Shown here one piece after another: positions 54,027 to 62,634 of a stretch of DNA of 64,000 nt. The DNA comes from Brevibacterium moorei (GTDB taxonomy: Bacteria; Actinomycetota; Actinomycetes; Actinomycetales; Brevibacteriaceae): positions 292,687-356,686 of the forward strand of contig NZ_JANIJX010000001.1 in NCBI RefSeq assembly GCF_024580735.1, in the 5' to 3' direction. Within the stretch, counting starts at the first letter, position 1, and every line of letters starts with the position of its first letter. Below the pieces are notes generated by a model. That model was not told the DNA's origin. It saw only the letters and a list, made by a program, of their open reading frames with translations, and did no database searches. A program made the translations under genes and the position numbers.

Positions 54027-54866
54027 TTAGAGACGCACGAGGTGCAGCGCGCTCAGCGCCGCTGTGGAGGTGCCGGTGAAAAGCGAGCGGATCCATCCGA
54101 ACAGACCGTCGAACTGCGCGCCGATGAGGCCCAGTACGGTCTGTCCGGCGGTTGTCACGGCCAGTGCCGCCACCAGTGCGAGGAGGCCGGCGACGAGCAG
54201 AAACACAAGGGGCCAGACGCCGATGCGCCGGTGGTAGATCAGGCCCAGTCCCTTGGCATCGATGAGTTTCGTGCTCACCCGCATGCGCGTCAACAGGGTC
54301 GAGGCGATGTCGCGGCGCTCCTGCTTGAGCAGCTCGGTGGCGGTGTCGTTCGAACCCACTGCGACGATCAGCTGGGCACCCAGGCCATCGGCGATGACGA
54401 AGGCCGCGTCCTCGTCGTTGCCGCGCAGCTCGAAGGTCGTGTACGGCAGGTCCAGGTGATCGAGTCGGGCCGCACCGTTGCCGGGGTGCTCGGGGGTGGA
54501 ATGGATGACCAGTTGGGCGCCGGTGACGATCGCGGACTCCCCGGGGGCGTCCAGATTGCCGACGATCAGGTCGGGTTTGTAGCCCAGCTCGACCAGCGCG
54601 TCCGCACCGCCGCCGACACCCACCAGTACCGGTTTGTACTCACGGATGTAATTGCCCAGCATCGCCAGGTCTTCCTTATAGTGGCTGCCCTGGGAGACGA
54701 TGAGGAAGTGGCGGTCCGTGCCCTCGACCGAAAGCTCCGGCGGCAGGGGGATATCACGGTCGAGGATTGCCGCGACATCGTCGGTCGTCTCCGTCACTGC
54801 CTGGGAGAATTCGGCGACGGCATCGTCGAATTCCGCGCTCCGGCGGTTTGTCTCTTGCTCCGTCAT
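54027..54866 (-). CDS. SteA-like protein, short form
   Basis: A 279-residue protein matching the C-terminal two thirds of SteA (Rv1697 family, linked to septation and cell-wall resistance in corynebacteria). The thiamin-pyrophosphokinase-like motif VGVGGGADALVELGYKPDLIVGNLD and the C-terminal double membrane helix (about 214-260) are present. Full-length SteA has roughly 390 residues; the N-terminal domain of about 100 residues is missing. No frameshifted remains appear upstream, where recN ends 22 nt away. The start is inferred from the ATG at 54866; the ribosome binding site is weak. Confidence 0.82.
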   Translation of the reverse strand: MTEQETNRRSAEFDDAVAEFSQAVTETTDDVAAILDRDIPLPPELSVEGTDRHFLIVSQGSHYKEDLAMLGNYIREYKPVLVGVGGGADALVELGYKPDLIVGNLDAPGESAIVTGAQLVIHSTPEHPGNGAARLDHLDLPYTTFELRGNDEDAAFVIADGLGAQLIVAVGSNDTATELLKQERRDIASTLLTRMRVSTKLIDAKGLGLIYHRRIGVWPLVFLLVAGLLALVAALAVTTAGQTVLGLIGAQFDGLFGWIRSLFTGTSTAALSALHLVRL

Positions 54867-54888
54867 GATTGCTCTATTCTGCCATGTC

Positions 54889-56583
54889 CTAGAAGGCCGA
54901 CTTGCCCTCTTCAGCCTGCGATATGAGCTCGACCACATGCGCCTGGGCTGCCTGCGATTCGCTCATCCCACCCAACATCCTGGCCAGTTCGGCTTCCCTT
55001 TCGGCCCCGTCGAGCCGGGTGATCCCGGAGACCGCACCGTCTTCGCCGTCCTCCTTGCGCACCGTGATGTGGTTGTCGGCCCAGGCCGCGACCTGCGCCA
55101 GATGGGTGACGACTATCACCTGCCTGCCGACGGACAAGCGCGCCAGACGACGGCCGATCTCGATCGCAGCGGCTCCGCCGACTCCCGCATCGACCTCGTC
55201 GAAGACGAAGGTCGGGAAGTGCACCCTGCGCGCGGTGACGACCTCGATCGCCAACATCACCCGCGAGAGCTCGCCACCGGAGGCCAGCCGGCCGATCTCC
55301 CCGGGGGCCTGTGCCTCGTGGGCGGTGAACCACAGGTTGATCTGGTCGGCTCCGTGCGCCGCCGGTTCGCACGGCTCGACCGCGAAGCCGACCTTCGCCT
55401 TCGGCATGGACAGGGCACGCAGTTCCTCCGACACAGAGACGGAGAACTCCCCCGCGGCCTTCACCCGGGCCTCGTGCAGAGAGTCCGCGGCGGTGCGCAG
55501 AGCCTCCTCCGCCGCGTTCAGGCGTTCCTGCATGAGTCCCAGGCACTCATCGCCACCGCGCAGGTCCAACAGTTCGCGACCCGCCCGCTCCTCGAATTCC
55601 AGAACCGCCTCGACATCGGGGCCGTAGGCGGCCAGGGATCCCAGTTGCGCCCTGCGCTCCTCCGTTTCCTGCAGGGACGCGCCCTCCAGGTCGTCGAAGC
55701 CCTGGAGGTAGGCACTGAGTTCCGCGCCCAGATCGGCCGCCCGAATCGCCAGATCGGTGGCCTGTGCCGCCGGCTCACCCAGTACCTCATCATCGGCGGC
55801 CGCCCGTTCCAGGTCCGCAGCCACCCGTCCGAGCAGGTCGGAGACGTTCTCCGTTTCGGCGAAGTCGTCGCCCACCAGAGACGCGTGGGCCGTTCCGACC
55901 GCCTGTTTGAGGGATTCCGCCGCGGCGAGCTTGGCCGCCAGGGCTTTGAGTTCGGCGTCCTCGCCAGGGGCCGGGCGCACCGCGTCGATGGCCTCGAGGG
56001 CGGATTCCAGGAAGTTGATGCGTCCGGCCCTCTCGACCGAGGTCTCCCGCAGGCGTTCGTCCTCTGCCCGCAGATCCCGCCACTGGGCATAGGCGGCACG
56101 GTAATCCGCGAGCAGCCCGGCGAGCTCCCGACCGCCGAAGCCGTCGAGCAGTTCGCGCTGCCTGGCCGTGGACTTCAGCCGCAGCTGTTCGGTCTGACCG
56201 TGCATGCTGACCAGTTCCTGGCCCACCTCGGCCAGTACTCCCATCGGCACCGTACGGCCTCCCGCTGTGGCCCTGCCCCGGCCCCCCGGCACGATCTGGC
56301 GACTGACGATCAACTCGTCGTCTGCCTCGCCGCCGGCGTCGGCGACCCGCTCCCGCACCGAGTCCATCCCGGTGATGTCGAAGACGCCCTCGACGACGGC
56401 GCGCTTCGCCCCGGCCCGCACTGCGTGCGAGTCGGCTCGCCCGCCGATCAGCAGGCCCAATGCGGTGACGAACATCGTCTTACCGGCACCGGTCTCCCCC
56501 GTGACCACCGTCAGGCCGGGGCCCACCTCGACCTCCGTGTGGGTGATGACGCCCAGGTTGTCGATCCCCAGTGATTGGATCAT
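54889..56583 (-). CDS. recN: DNA repair protein RecN
   Basis: A 564-residue SMC-like ATPase acting in double-strand break repair. Walker A GETGAGKT at 29-36, the long coiled-coil arms at about 160-350, the signature LASGGELSRVMLAIE, and Walker B FVFDEVDAGVGG. The ATG at 56583 overlaps the NAD kinase stop (ATGA). Confidence 0.95.
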   Translation of the reverse strand: MIQSLGIDNLGVITHTEVEVGPGLTVVTGETGAGKTMFVTALGLLIGGRADSHAVRAGAKRAVVEGVFDITGMDSVRERVADAGGEADDELIVSRQIVPGGRGRATAGGRTVPMGVLAEVGQELVSMHGQTEQLRLKSTARQRELLDGFGGRELAGLLADYRAAYAQWRDLRAEDERLRETSVERAGRINFLESALEAIDAVRPAPGEDAELKALAAKLAAAESLKQAVGTAHASLVGDDFAETENVSDLLGRVAADLERAAADDEVLGEPAAQATDLAIRAADLGAELSAYLQGFDDLEGASLQETEERRAQLGSLAAYGPDVEAVLEFEERAGRELLDLRGGDECLGLMQERLNAAEEALRTAADSLHEARVKAAGEFSVSVSEELRALSMPKAKVGFAVEPCEPAAHGADQINLWFTAHEAQAPGEIGRLASGGELSRVMLAIEVVTARRVHFPTFVFDEVDAGVGGAAAIEIGRRLARLSVGRQVIVVTHLAQVAAWADNHITVRKEDGEDGAVSGITRLDGAEREAELARMLGGMSESQAAQAHVVELISQAEEGKSAF

Positions 56584-57503
56584 GCTGCGTCCTGGGGCCC
56601 ACGCCAGCCGGCAACGGGCAGTTGGAACTTGCCGACCAGGCGGTCGGTGAACGGTCCCAGGTTCAACCGGGCGAAGTGGACGGGGGCCGCGGAGCGGACC
56701 GCCTCGAGCCTGCTGCCCGGCTGAACATCGAAGGTGTGCGTGCCATCGCACCACAGACTGGCCCGCACCGCCGGGCGCCGATCGAGGTATTCAACGCCCA
56801 GCCGCGATGACGGGGAGACTACCAGCGGTTTGGCGAACAGCGCGTGGGCGCTGATCGGCACCATGAGCAGTGCCTCGACTTCCGGCCACACGATCGGGCC
56901 ACCGGCGGAGAAGGCATAGGCCGTCGAACCGGTCGGCGTGGCCAGGATGACGCCATCGCAACCGAAGGACGACACAGGGCGGGCGTCGACGCCGACGACC
57001 ACCTCGATCATGGCGGTCTCCCGGTTCTTCTCCAGAGTGACCTCGTTGAGCGCCCAGTCCTGGTGGATCACCTCGTCGCCGTGACTGACCGTGATGTCCA
57101 CGGCCATCCGCGCCTCGACGGTGTATTCGCGGTTCGCAGCCCGGTGCACGGCCGTTTTGAGATCCTTGCGCTCCGACTCGGCCAGGAAGCCGATGTGCCC
57201 CAGGTTGATACCCATAATCGGAACCTGCGAGGTATGGAAATGGCGGGCGGCGCGCAACATGGTGCCGTCCCCGCCGAGCACCATGACGAGTTCCGAATCA
57301 CCGTGTGTGCCCGACATGTAATCGTCGGGGACCACATGGATGTGGGTGTCGATCGGGCCGGTGTAGCTGATCAGGGCCGCGTGCTCGCCGGCCAACATGA
57401 CCGGTGTGATGCCTTCGCGTTGAAGCATCGTCGCTACGGTCAGAGCCGCTCTGCGGGCCGCCTCCCGATGCGGGTGCAGGGCCAATACGATGCTGCGGTC
57501 CAC
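56580..57503 (-). CDS. nadK: NAD kinase
   Basis: Phosphorylates NAD to NADP. GGDGT at 77-81, the NE/D motif in ALNEVTLEKN, and the conserved TPTGSTAYAFSAGGPIV. Length (307) is normal for actinobacteria. The GTG start has GGAGG 4 nt upstream and overlaps the tlyA stop by one base. Confidence 0.95.
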   Translation of the reverse strand: MDRSIVLALHPHREAARRAALTVATMLQREGITPVMLAGEHAALISYTGPIDTHIHVVPDDYMSGTHGDSELVMVLGGDGTMLRAARHFHTSQVPIMGINLGHIGFLAESERKDLKTAVHRAANREYTVEARMAVDITVSHGDEVIHQDWALNEVTLEKNRETAMIEVVVGVDARPVSSFGCDGVILATPTGSTAYAFSAGGPIVWPEVEALLMVPISAHALFAKPLVVSPSSRLGVEYLDRRPAVRASLWCDGTHTFDVQPGSRLEAVRSAAPVHFARLNLGPFTDRLVGKFQLPVAGWRGPQDAA

Positions 57504-58306
57504 TATCCCTCCTTCACGATGGCGCGGGCTATGCGCGCGGGTTCCTCATCCTGCGATCCTAGTGAATGAGGTGCCACTAGGAGAAAATACTCCCTATTCC
57601 CAGCGGGCCCCGGGAGCGGCGAGGGCGCCCATCCGGCCACCGCGCCACCGGCAGCGAACACCGCTTCGGCCACCTGTGCCACTGCCTGGGCGCGCCGCCG
57701 CGGGTCGGTCACCACGCCGTGTTTGTCCAGGGCGCCCCGCCCGGCCTCGAACTGTGGTTTGACCATGAGCACCATCCGGCCGTCGGCGGCCAGGACACCC
57801 AGCAGCGGGGCGATCAGCAGGGTCAGGGAGATGAAGGACACATCGGCGCAGACCAGGTCCACCGGCTGGTCTGTACCCAACCAGTCCGGTGTCATTTCGC
57901 GCAGGTTGTGACCGGAGAGTTCGTGCACGCGCGCATCGGCGCGCAGCTTGGGGTGCAGCTGATCGTGTCCGACGTCAACCGCGTGAACCAGGCGGGCTCC
58001 GTGGTGCAGGAGCACCTGGGTGAAACCACCGGTCGAAGCGCCGGCGTCCAGGCAGATCCGTCCGGCGATCCGCGAGTCCAAGTGGAAGGCCTCGATCGCA
58101 CCCAACAGCTTGTGCGCACTCCGTGCCACCCACGGATCCTCGGCCAGCAGCTCGATCCGGCTTGTTCCGTCGACGCGGTGCGCCGGTTTGACGATCCTGC
58201 TGCCGTCGACGAGCACATTGCCGGCGGCGATTTCCCGCGCTGCGCGATTGCGCGAAGTGCTCAGTCCGCGCTCGACCAGCGCAGAGTCGAGTCTGAGAGC
58301 ACTCAC
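57503..58306 (-). CDS. tlyA: TlyA family rRNA (cytidine-2'-O)-methyltransferase
   Basis: A 267-residue protein with an S4 domain (5-60) and a FtsJ-like methyltransferase domain with the SAM loop CLDAGASTGGFTQVLL. TlyA 2'-O-methylates 16S and 23S rRNA, which makes ribosomes sensitive to capreomycin. Later motifs VCADVSFISLTLL and MVKPQFEAGR are complete. GTG start overlapping the small protein gene by 4 nt. Confidence 0.94.
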   Translation of the reverse strand: MSALRLDSALVERGLSTSRNRAAREIAAGNVLVDGSRIVKPAHRVDGTSRIELLAEDPWVARSAHKLLGAIEAFHLDSRIAGRICLDAGASTGGFTQVLLHHGARLVHAVDVGHDQLHPKLRADARVHELSGHNLREMTPDWLGTDQPVDLVCADVSFISLTLLIAPLLGVLAADGRMVLMVKPQFEAGRGALDKHGVVTDPRRRAQAVAQVAEAVFAAGGAVAGWAPSPLPGPAGNREYFLLVAPHSLGSQDEEPARIARAIVKEG

Positions 58307-58476
58307 AGCTCTTTCAGCTCCGCTTCCAGACGATCCATCAGTCCATGGGCGCCGCGCACCAGAGCCCTGGGATCCTGGGACACGGCCAACTCGGCGAGTT
58401 CGGCCCGCCAGGGCCCCCCGCCGGTGGAGTCCCGGTCAGCGGGTTCCGTCCGGGTCCGCATATGATCATTCGTCAT
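58303..58476 (-). CDS. Small conserved protein (57 aa) between HAD phosphatase and tlyA
   Basis: A 57-residue protein, too short for many gene callers. The ATG at 58474-58476 has AGGAG 5 nt upstream; the gene overlaps the HAD gene by 11 nt and tlyA by 4 nt. M. tuberculosis has a similarly sized gene (Rv1693) at this place. The C-terminus (LVRGAHGLMDRLEAELKEL) looks like an amphipathic helix. Function unknown. Confidence 0.8.
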   Translation of the reverse strand: MTNDHMRTRTEPADRDSTGGGPWRAELAELAVSQDPRALVRGAHGLMDRLEAELKEL

Positions 58477-59488
58477 GAAGCTCCTCCGCTGTGAAGCGCC
58501 GTGGCAGGTTTCCCGGATCCAGTGGAAGCCCACCACGTGCTCGGCTCAGGGCCAAAGCCGCCTGTACGGCGCCCTCGGCCGGTCCCCGCGCTTCGATCCG
58601 ACCGGCGACCAGCCGGGCACTGGAACTGCCGCAGGCAGCCGTGTCACCGGACACCTCGACTGCGGGCAGGGGGCGTAGCAGATCCCGCAGGTCCGCCACA
58701 ATCCTATCGGGCCGCTGCTCCGCCGGCGCCTGCAGCGCAACGTGCACATCGTCGATGCCGGTGAGTACCAGAACACTCAGACAGCCGGCTGCTCGACCGG
58801 CTGCGATATCCGTCGAGCATCTGTCCCCGACCATGACAGGGCGCTGCGCACGGTATTCGGAGATGACCTGCTGAGGTAGGAAGGGCGCGGGTTTGCCCGC
58901 GATCCGCGCCGGGACCCCGGTGAAACGCTCGACGATGTCGACGAAGGTTCCGTTACCCGGATAGACGCCGTGTTCACCCGGTACCGAGGGGTCGGGGTTC
59001 GTCGCCCAGAAACCCGATCCAGCGCGGACACACGAAATGGCGGCGCACAGGTCCCCGGCACGTAATTGTGCGCTGTACCCCATGGCGATCGCAGCCGGCG
59101 GTTGTTCTAAAAGCCGCGCCTCCGGCGGCAGCTCCGGCGGCTGTACGGCCCGCAGTCCCGCCCCGGCCACGGCCTCGGCCAGGGCAGGGGCACCGAAGAC
59201 GGCGACCGAGTCCCCCACCGGCAGGCGCTGGGCCAGAGCCTGCGCCACGGCCTGGGCCGAGGTGCGCACCTGGGCCGGGTGCACGGGCACGCCGAACTCC
59301 GCGATCTGCTCGGCCACCGTCTCAGGAGATCTGGAGGCGTTGTTCGTCAGGAACGCGTAGGGCAAACCGCGGCGGGCGAAATCGCGCAGTGCCGGCACGG
59401 CTCCGACGACGGCGCGTGCACCGTGATAGACGACCCCGTCGAGATCGAGCATGACCAAGTCGGGTTCGAGGGCAGAGCGAGTGATCAC
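58466..59488 (-). CDS. HAD-superfamily IIA hydrolase (NagD-like)
   Basis: A 340-residue phosphatase. Motif I DLDGVVYHG, motif II FLTNNASRSP, motif III Lys in GKPAP and motif IV VGDRCSTDIAAG. The C-terminal 70 residues are an extra Ala/Arg-rich domain, as in Rv1692, which acts on glycerol 3-phosphate according to published work. Substrate here is not proven. GTG start with GGAG about 11 nt upstream. Confidence 0.88.
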   Translation of the reverse strand: MITRSALEPDLVMLDLDGVVYHGARAVVGAVPALRDFARRGLPYAFLTNNASRSPETVAEQIAEFGVPVHPAQVRTSAQAVAQALAQRLPVGDSVAVFGAPALAEAVAGAGLRAVQPPELPPEARLLEQPPAAIAMGYSAQLRAGDLCAAISCVRAGSGFWATNPDPSVPGEHGVYPGNGTFVDIVERFTGVPARIAGKPAPFLPQQVISEYRAQRPVMVGDRCSTDIAAGRAAGCLSVLVLTGIDDVHVALQAPAEQRPDRIVADLRDLLRPLPAVEVSGDTAACGSSSARLVAGRIEARGPAEGAVQAALALSRARGGLPLDPGNLPRRFTAEELHDE

Positions 59489-59532
59489 CGGTAGTTCAAC
59501 TCCGTAGGTCCAGGGCCGGGGCCCTTAGCGAA

Positions 59533-61626
59533 TCAGTCCTCGGTCAGGCCCGCTTCGCGCAGGATCTCGTCGACCTCGTCTTCGACCTCCTGGGCGAAGG
59601 AGGTTGAAGGCGAGGCGACCTCGGGCCCGGCCTGCGAATCGGCTTGTTCCGGCGTCGGGGAAGATGGCTCCGAGTCCGACTGTTTCGCCTCGACCACGGC
59701 TTCGGTCTCAGCACTTGCCGGCTCAGCCCCGGTGGTCTCCGCCTGTGTTGATTCAGCCCGCACGATCGCGGCATCAGCGCCCTGCTCATTCGCGGGCTCG
59801 TCTTCGGCCTGCGCGAGCTCTGCGACTTCCTCTTCCTCTGGTTCTTCCTCGACGGTGAAGATCTCGATGCCCTCGTTCGGGTCGATCTCCTCGTCGCCGA
59901 AGACGACCGCGTTGGACCTAGCGGTGCGGCGGGCCAGCTCCTCGTACTTATCGGCCACTTCGCGCTCACCGGTCATGCGCAGCAGATCGCTGTACGCCGA
60001 CAGCAGGCGAACGATGGCCGCCGGCTTGTGACCGGTGAACCCCTGGGCCTCGATCAGGTCCCTGGCACCCTGCATGTTCCCCGCGTCGGTGTGTGCGCCG
60101 GCGGCGACGATCACACATTCCACCCATTCCTCATCACTGAGTGTGGAACGGTCGATCTCCTCGAACAGTTCAAGGGCCTTCGCCGGGTTCTTCCGTCCAC
60201 GCTCGCAGTCCAGGATCAGGGCCAGGTTGTCATTGGATCCGGTGATCCGACGGTGCGTACGCAGTTCTCGCAGCGCGGTGTCGTAATCGTCGAGTTCATA
60301 GGCGACCAGGCCAAGCGCCTCGCGGACCACGCCGATCCGACCAGCACGGTTGACAGCCGCCTGGGCGAACTCGCGTGCGGCCTCGGGGTCGCTGTCGATG
60401 AGCCGACCGGCGGCGACCAGCTGCCGCGCGACAACCTCGGCGTTGTCCTTGGCCAGCGGGCGCAGCTGTGCGCGAACCTCGCCGGAGAGTTCACGACCGG
60501 TGATGTCCTCGGGCAGATCCGGTTCGATCCGTTTGGGCTTGTGCGGGCGATCCTCGAAGTGCTGTTTGTCCCCGCGCTTCCAGTCATCACGATTGCGCGG
60601 GCCATTCGAGCGGGGACCACGCTCCTTGAAATCCCGGCCGCGCCGGTCATCGCGTCGGTCCTGGTTGCCGCGGTCGAATCGACCGTCGTGCTTGCGCCGG
60701 TCGTCGAAACGACGGCCCTCGCCGCCGTTACCGCGCCGGTCATCGCCGCGGTCGTGCTGATTGTTGCGGCGGTCATCGAACCGCCGGTCGTCCCCGCGAC
60801 CGCGGTAATCGCGGTCATTGCCGCGCCGGTCGTCGAAACGGCGATCATTGCCTCTGCGATCATCATGGCGCCGATCATCGTGCCTGCGATCGCCGTCGAA
60901 GCGACGCGGTCCACGGCCGGAGCCGTTACGGCGGTCGCCGCGGAAGTCGTCGCGGCGTTCGAAGCCCTCACGCTTGTTCCGACGGTCGTCGAAACGGCGA
61001 TCGCCGTCGAAACGGGGCCGATCGTCACGCCGCCGGTCGCCACCACGGCGGTCGTCGAAGCGCTCATTACGCCGGTCCGCGCCATTGCGCCGGTCGTCGC
61101 GCTGGAATCGAGTATCGCGACGGTCACCGTCGCGACGATTATCGCGCCGCTCGTCTCGGCGGTCGCCGGAGAACCCGCGGCCCCCACCACGACGGTCGTC
61201 ACGCCTGTCGCCGGAGAACTTCCGATCACGGTCGAAACGGCGTTCTTCGCCGCCGCTGTTCCTCTGATCGGTGCGCCGATCATCCGCGCGGTAGCCGCCG
61301 CGCTTGTCATCACGGTAGCCGCCGTTGTCACGCGCCGTCCCGAATCCGCGATCATCACGCCTTTGGGAGCCCCGGCGATCGAAATCGCGGCGTCCTTCAG
61401 CACGACCTTCCGAACCGCCGCGCCTATTGTCCGAGTAGCGACGCCCGTCACCGGACGGACGGCCGTCCCGGCGATCCCGCCTGTCCTCACCCCGCCGGTC
61501 GAACGAGCGATCTCCCCGGTTATCGGAACGGTTGTACTTCTTCGGGCCGTCACCGCGGCGCTGACCCCGGCCCCTGTTCTGTGATTGTCCGTCTCCGTAT
61601 GACCGGCGATCGTCTGACTTCGGCAC
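59533..61626 (-). CDS. Arg/Asp/Gly-rich disordered protein with TPR-like domain and acidic tail
   Basis: A 697-residue protein in three parts. Residues 1-365 are a low-complexity region dominated by Arg, Asp and Gly with regularly placed Phe and Tyr; RFDDRR alone occurs five times, and RRDDRR-type units many more. Residues about 368-585 form an alpha-helical, tetratricopeptide-like domain related to Rv1691 of M. tuberculosis. Residues about 586-697 are acidic and rich in Glu, Ala and Ser. No Cys occurs in the first part. The organisation resembles RGG-type RNA-binding proteins that form condensates, with the acidic tail able to bind the Arg-rich part. GGGAG lies 4 nt before the GTG start. Function unknown. 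Confidence 0.86.
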   Translation of the reverse strand: MPKSDDRRSYGDGQSQNRGRGQRRGDGPKKYNRSDNRGDRSFDRRGEDRRDRRDGRPSGDGRRYSDNRRGGSEGRAEGRRDFDRRGSQRRDDRGFGTARDNGGYRDDKRGGYRADDRRTDQRNSGGEERRFDRDRKFSGDRRDDRRGGGRGFSGDRRDERRDNRRDGDRRDTRFQRDDRRNGADRRNERFDDRRGGDRRRDDRPRFDGDRRFDDRRNKREGFERRDDFRGDRRNGSGRGPRRFDGDRRHDDRRHDDRRGNDRRFDDRRGNDRDYRGRGDDRRFDDRRNNQHDRGDDRRGNGGEGRRFDDRRKHDGRFDRGNQDRRDDRRGRDFKERGPRSNGPRNRDDWKRGDKQHFEDRPHKPKRIEPDLPEDITGRELSGEVRAQLRPLAKDNAEVVARQLVAAGRLIDSDPEAAREFAQAAVNRAGRIGVVREALGLVAYELDDYDTALRELRTHRRITGSNDNLALILDCERGRKNPAKALELFEEIDRSTLSDEEWVECVIVAAGAHTDAGNMQGARDLIEAQGFTGHKPAAIVRLLSAYSDLLRMTGEREVADKYEELARRTARSNAVVFGDEEIDPNEGIEIFTVEEEPEEEEVAELAQAEDEPANEQGADAAIVRAESTQAETTGAEPASAETEAVVEAKQSDSEPSSPTPEQADSQAGPEVASPSTSFAQEVEDEVDEILREAGLTED

Positions 61627-61692
61627 GCTACTCCCTATTGGACTGCTGACTTCCCGTTGTCCCTGCGGCCCTTGGGGAGCTAATGCTCGCGG

Positions 61693-61763
61693 ACCCGAAC
61701 CCGGGTTCTACCTATTCTAGTTGCTCCGAGCCCGCCTGCCCTCACCCGAACCCGGCCTATTCC
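61693..61763 (-). promoter_or_regulatory. Promoter region of the disordered-protein gene
   Basis: On the minus strand a -10 box TAGAAT lies at 61714-61719. The perfect palindrome GAACCCGGGTTC (61697-61708) covers the predicted start. The 12-mer ACCCGAACCCGG occurs twice (61693-61704 and 61744-61755), each followed by CCTATTC, so the segment looks partly duplicated. Confidence 0.45.
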
Positions 61764-61818
61764 CCCGATGTGGCCAATTCCACCGCAGAACTCGACCGCA
61801 CGCTCCCGCTCGCAAGTA

Positions 61819-62586
61819 CTACTGCGAAGCCGAAAGCAGGCCGGCCAGCTCAGTCTGAACATTGCCACGCACCACGGTCGAGACAAGGGAGTCGAACGGC
61901 GTCGGCTGAGCATTGACGATAGCGGTTCTGGCCCCGGCGCGGACTGCGGTCGGGACAAGCTCGGCGATCGGCGCAACGGTAAGGGATGTACCCAGTGCCA
62001 AGAGGACCCTGCACCCGCCGGCCAGTTCGAAGGCCAGATCCACCACCTCGGCGTCGAGGGCCTCGCCGAACAGAATCGTGCGGGCCCTGACGATTCCGCC
62101 GCACTCCGGGCAGCGGGGATCAACGGAACCCGCGCGAACACGCATGACCATGTCCATCATATCGCCGGTTGCGGCACAGGATTCGCAGCGCCAGTACCGG
62201 ACGTTGCCGTGCACTTCAATGATCCGGTCGGCCGGGACGCCGGCCAGTTGGTGAAGGCCATCGGTATTCTGTGTGATGACCACGGCGCGGGGATCACGGA
62301 CGAGTTCAGAGGCGATCGCGCGATGAACGGCGGTCGGTTCCGCCTCCCACACAGGCGAGGCCGCAATACGCTGCCAGGCGGCCCGCCGCACGGCCTCGTC
62401 CGATAAATAAAGCGACAGGGTCGAAGTCCGCTCAGCATCGGGATCGCACGTCCACACCCCGGCGGGACCGCGGAAATCGGGAATGCCTGCGGCCGTGCTG
62501 ATACCAGCACCGGTGAAGAAGACGACACTCGGTGAACTTGTTCCTGGGCCGGGTCCTGCAGTGGACCCGGACGAATCTACGGCCAC
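61819..62586 (-). CDS. NAD-dependent protein deacylase, Sir2 family
   Basis: A 255-residue sirtuin. TGAGIS is at 25-30, QNTDGLH at 106-112 with catalytic H126 in VHGN, and the zinc Cys pairs are C134/C137 and C159/C162. It removes acyl groups from Lys using NAD. The Ala-Tyr-Arg pocket of desuccinylases is not evident, so deacetylation is the simple prediction. The start is the GTG at 62584-62586, 6 nt after TATCCT; a longer reading would include the promoter. Confidence 0.92.
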   Translation of the reverse strand: MAVDSSGSTAGPGPGTSSPSVVFFTGAGISTAAGIPDFRGPAGVWTCDPDAERTSTLSLYLSDEAVRRAAWQRIAASPVWEAEPTAVHRAIASELVRDPRAVVITQNTDGLHQLAGVPADRIIEVHGNVRYWRCESCAATGDMMDMVMRVRAGSVDPRCPECGGIVRARTILFGEALDAEVVDLAFELAGGCRVLLALGTSLTVAPIAELVPTAVRAGARTAIVNAQPTPFDSLVSTVVRGNVQTELAGLLSASQ

Positions 62587-62591
62587 CTGTC

Positions 62592-62598
62592 TAGGATA
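62592..62598. promoter_or_regulatory. Overlapping divergent -10 boxes (sir2 and aldo/keto reductase)
   Basis: The seven bases TAGGATA contain TAGGAT on the plus strand (62592-62597) and TATCCT on the minus strand (62593-62598). The first serves the reductase gene (leader about 30 nt), the second the leaderless sir2 gene. Confidence 0.55.
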
Positions 62599-62634
62599 GA
62601 CGTAGAACCGGATCCCAGCGAAAGGACGAAGCGC

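Noticed and set aside
60028..61584. 518-codon open frame on the plus strand opposite the disordered-protein gene
   Set aside because: It is produced by the Arg/Asp codon repeats of the minus-strand gene, encodes an Ala/Val/Thr-rich chain without family features and has no ribosome binding site.
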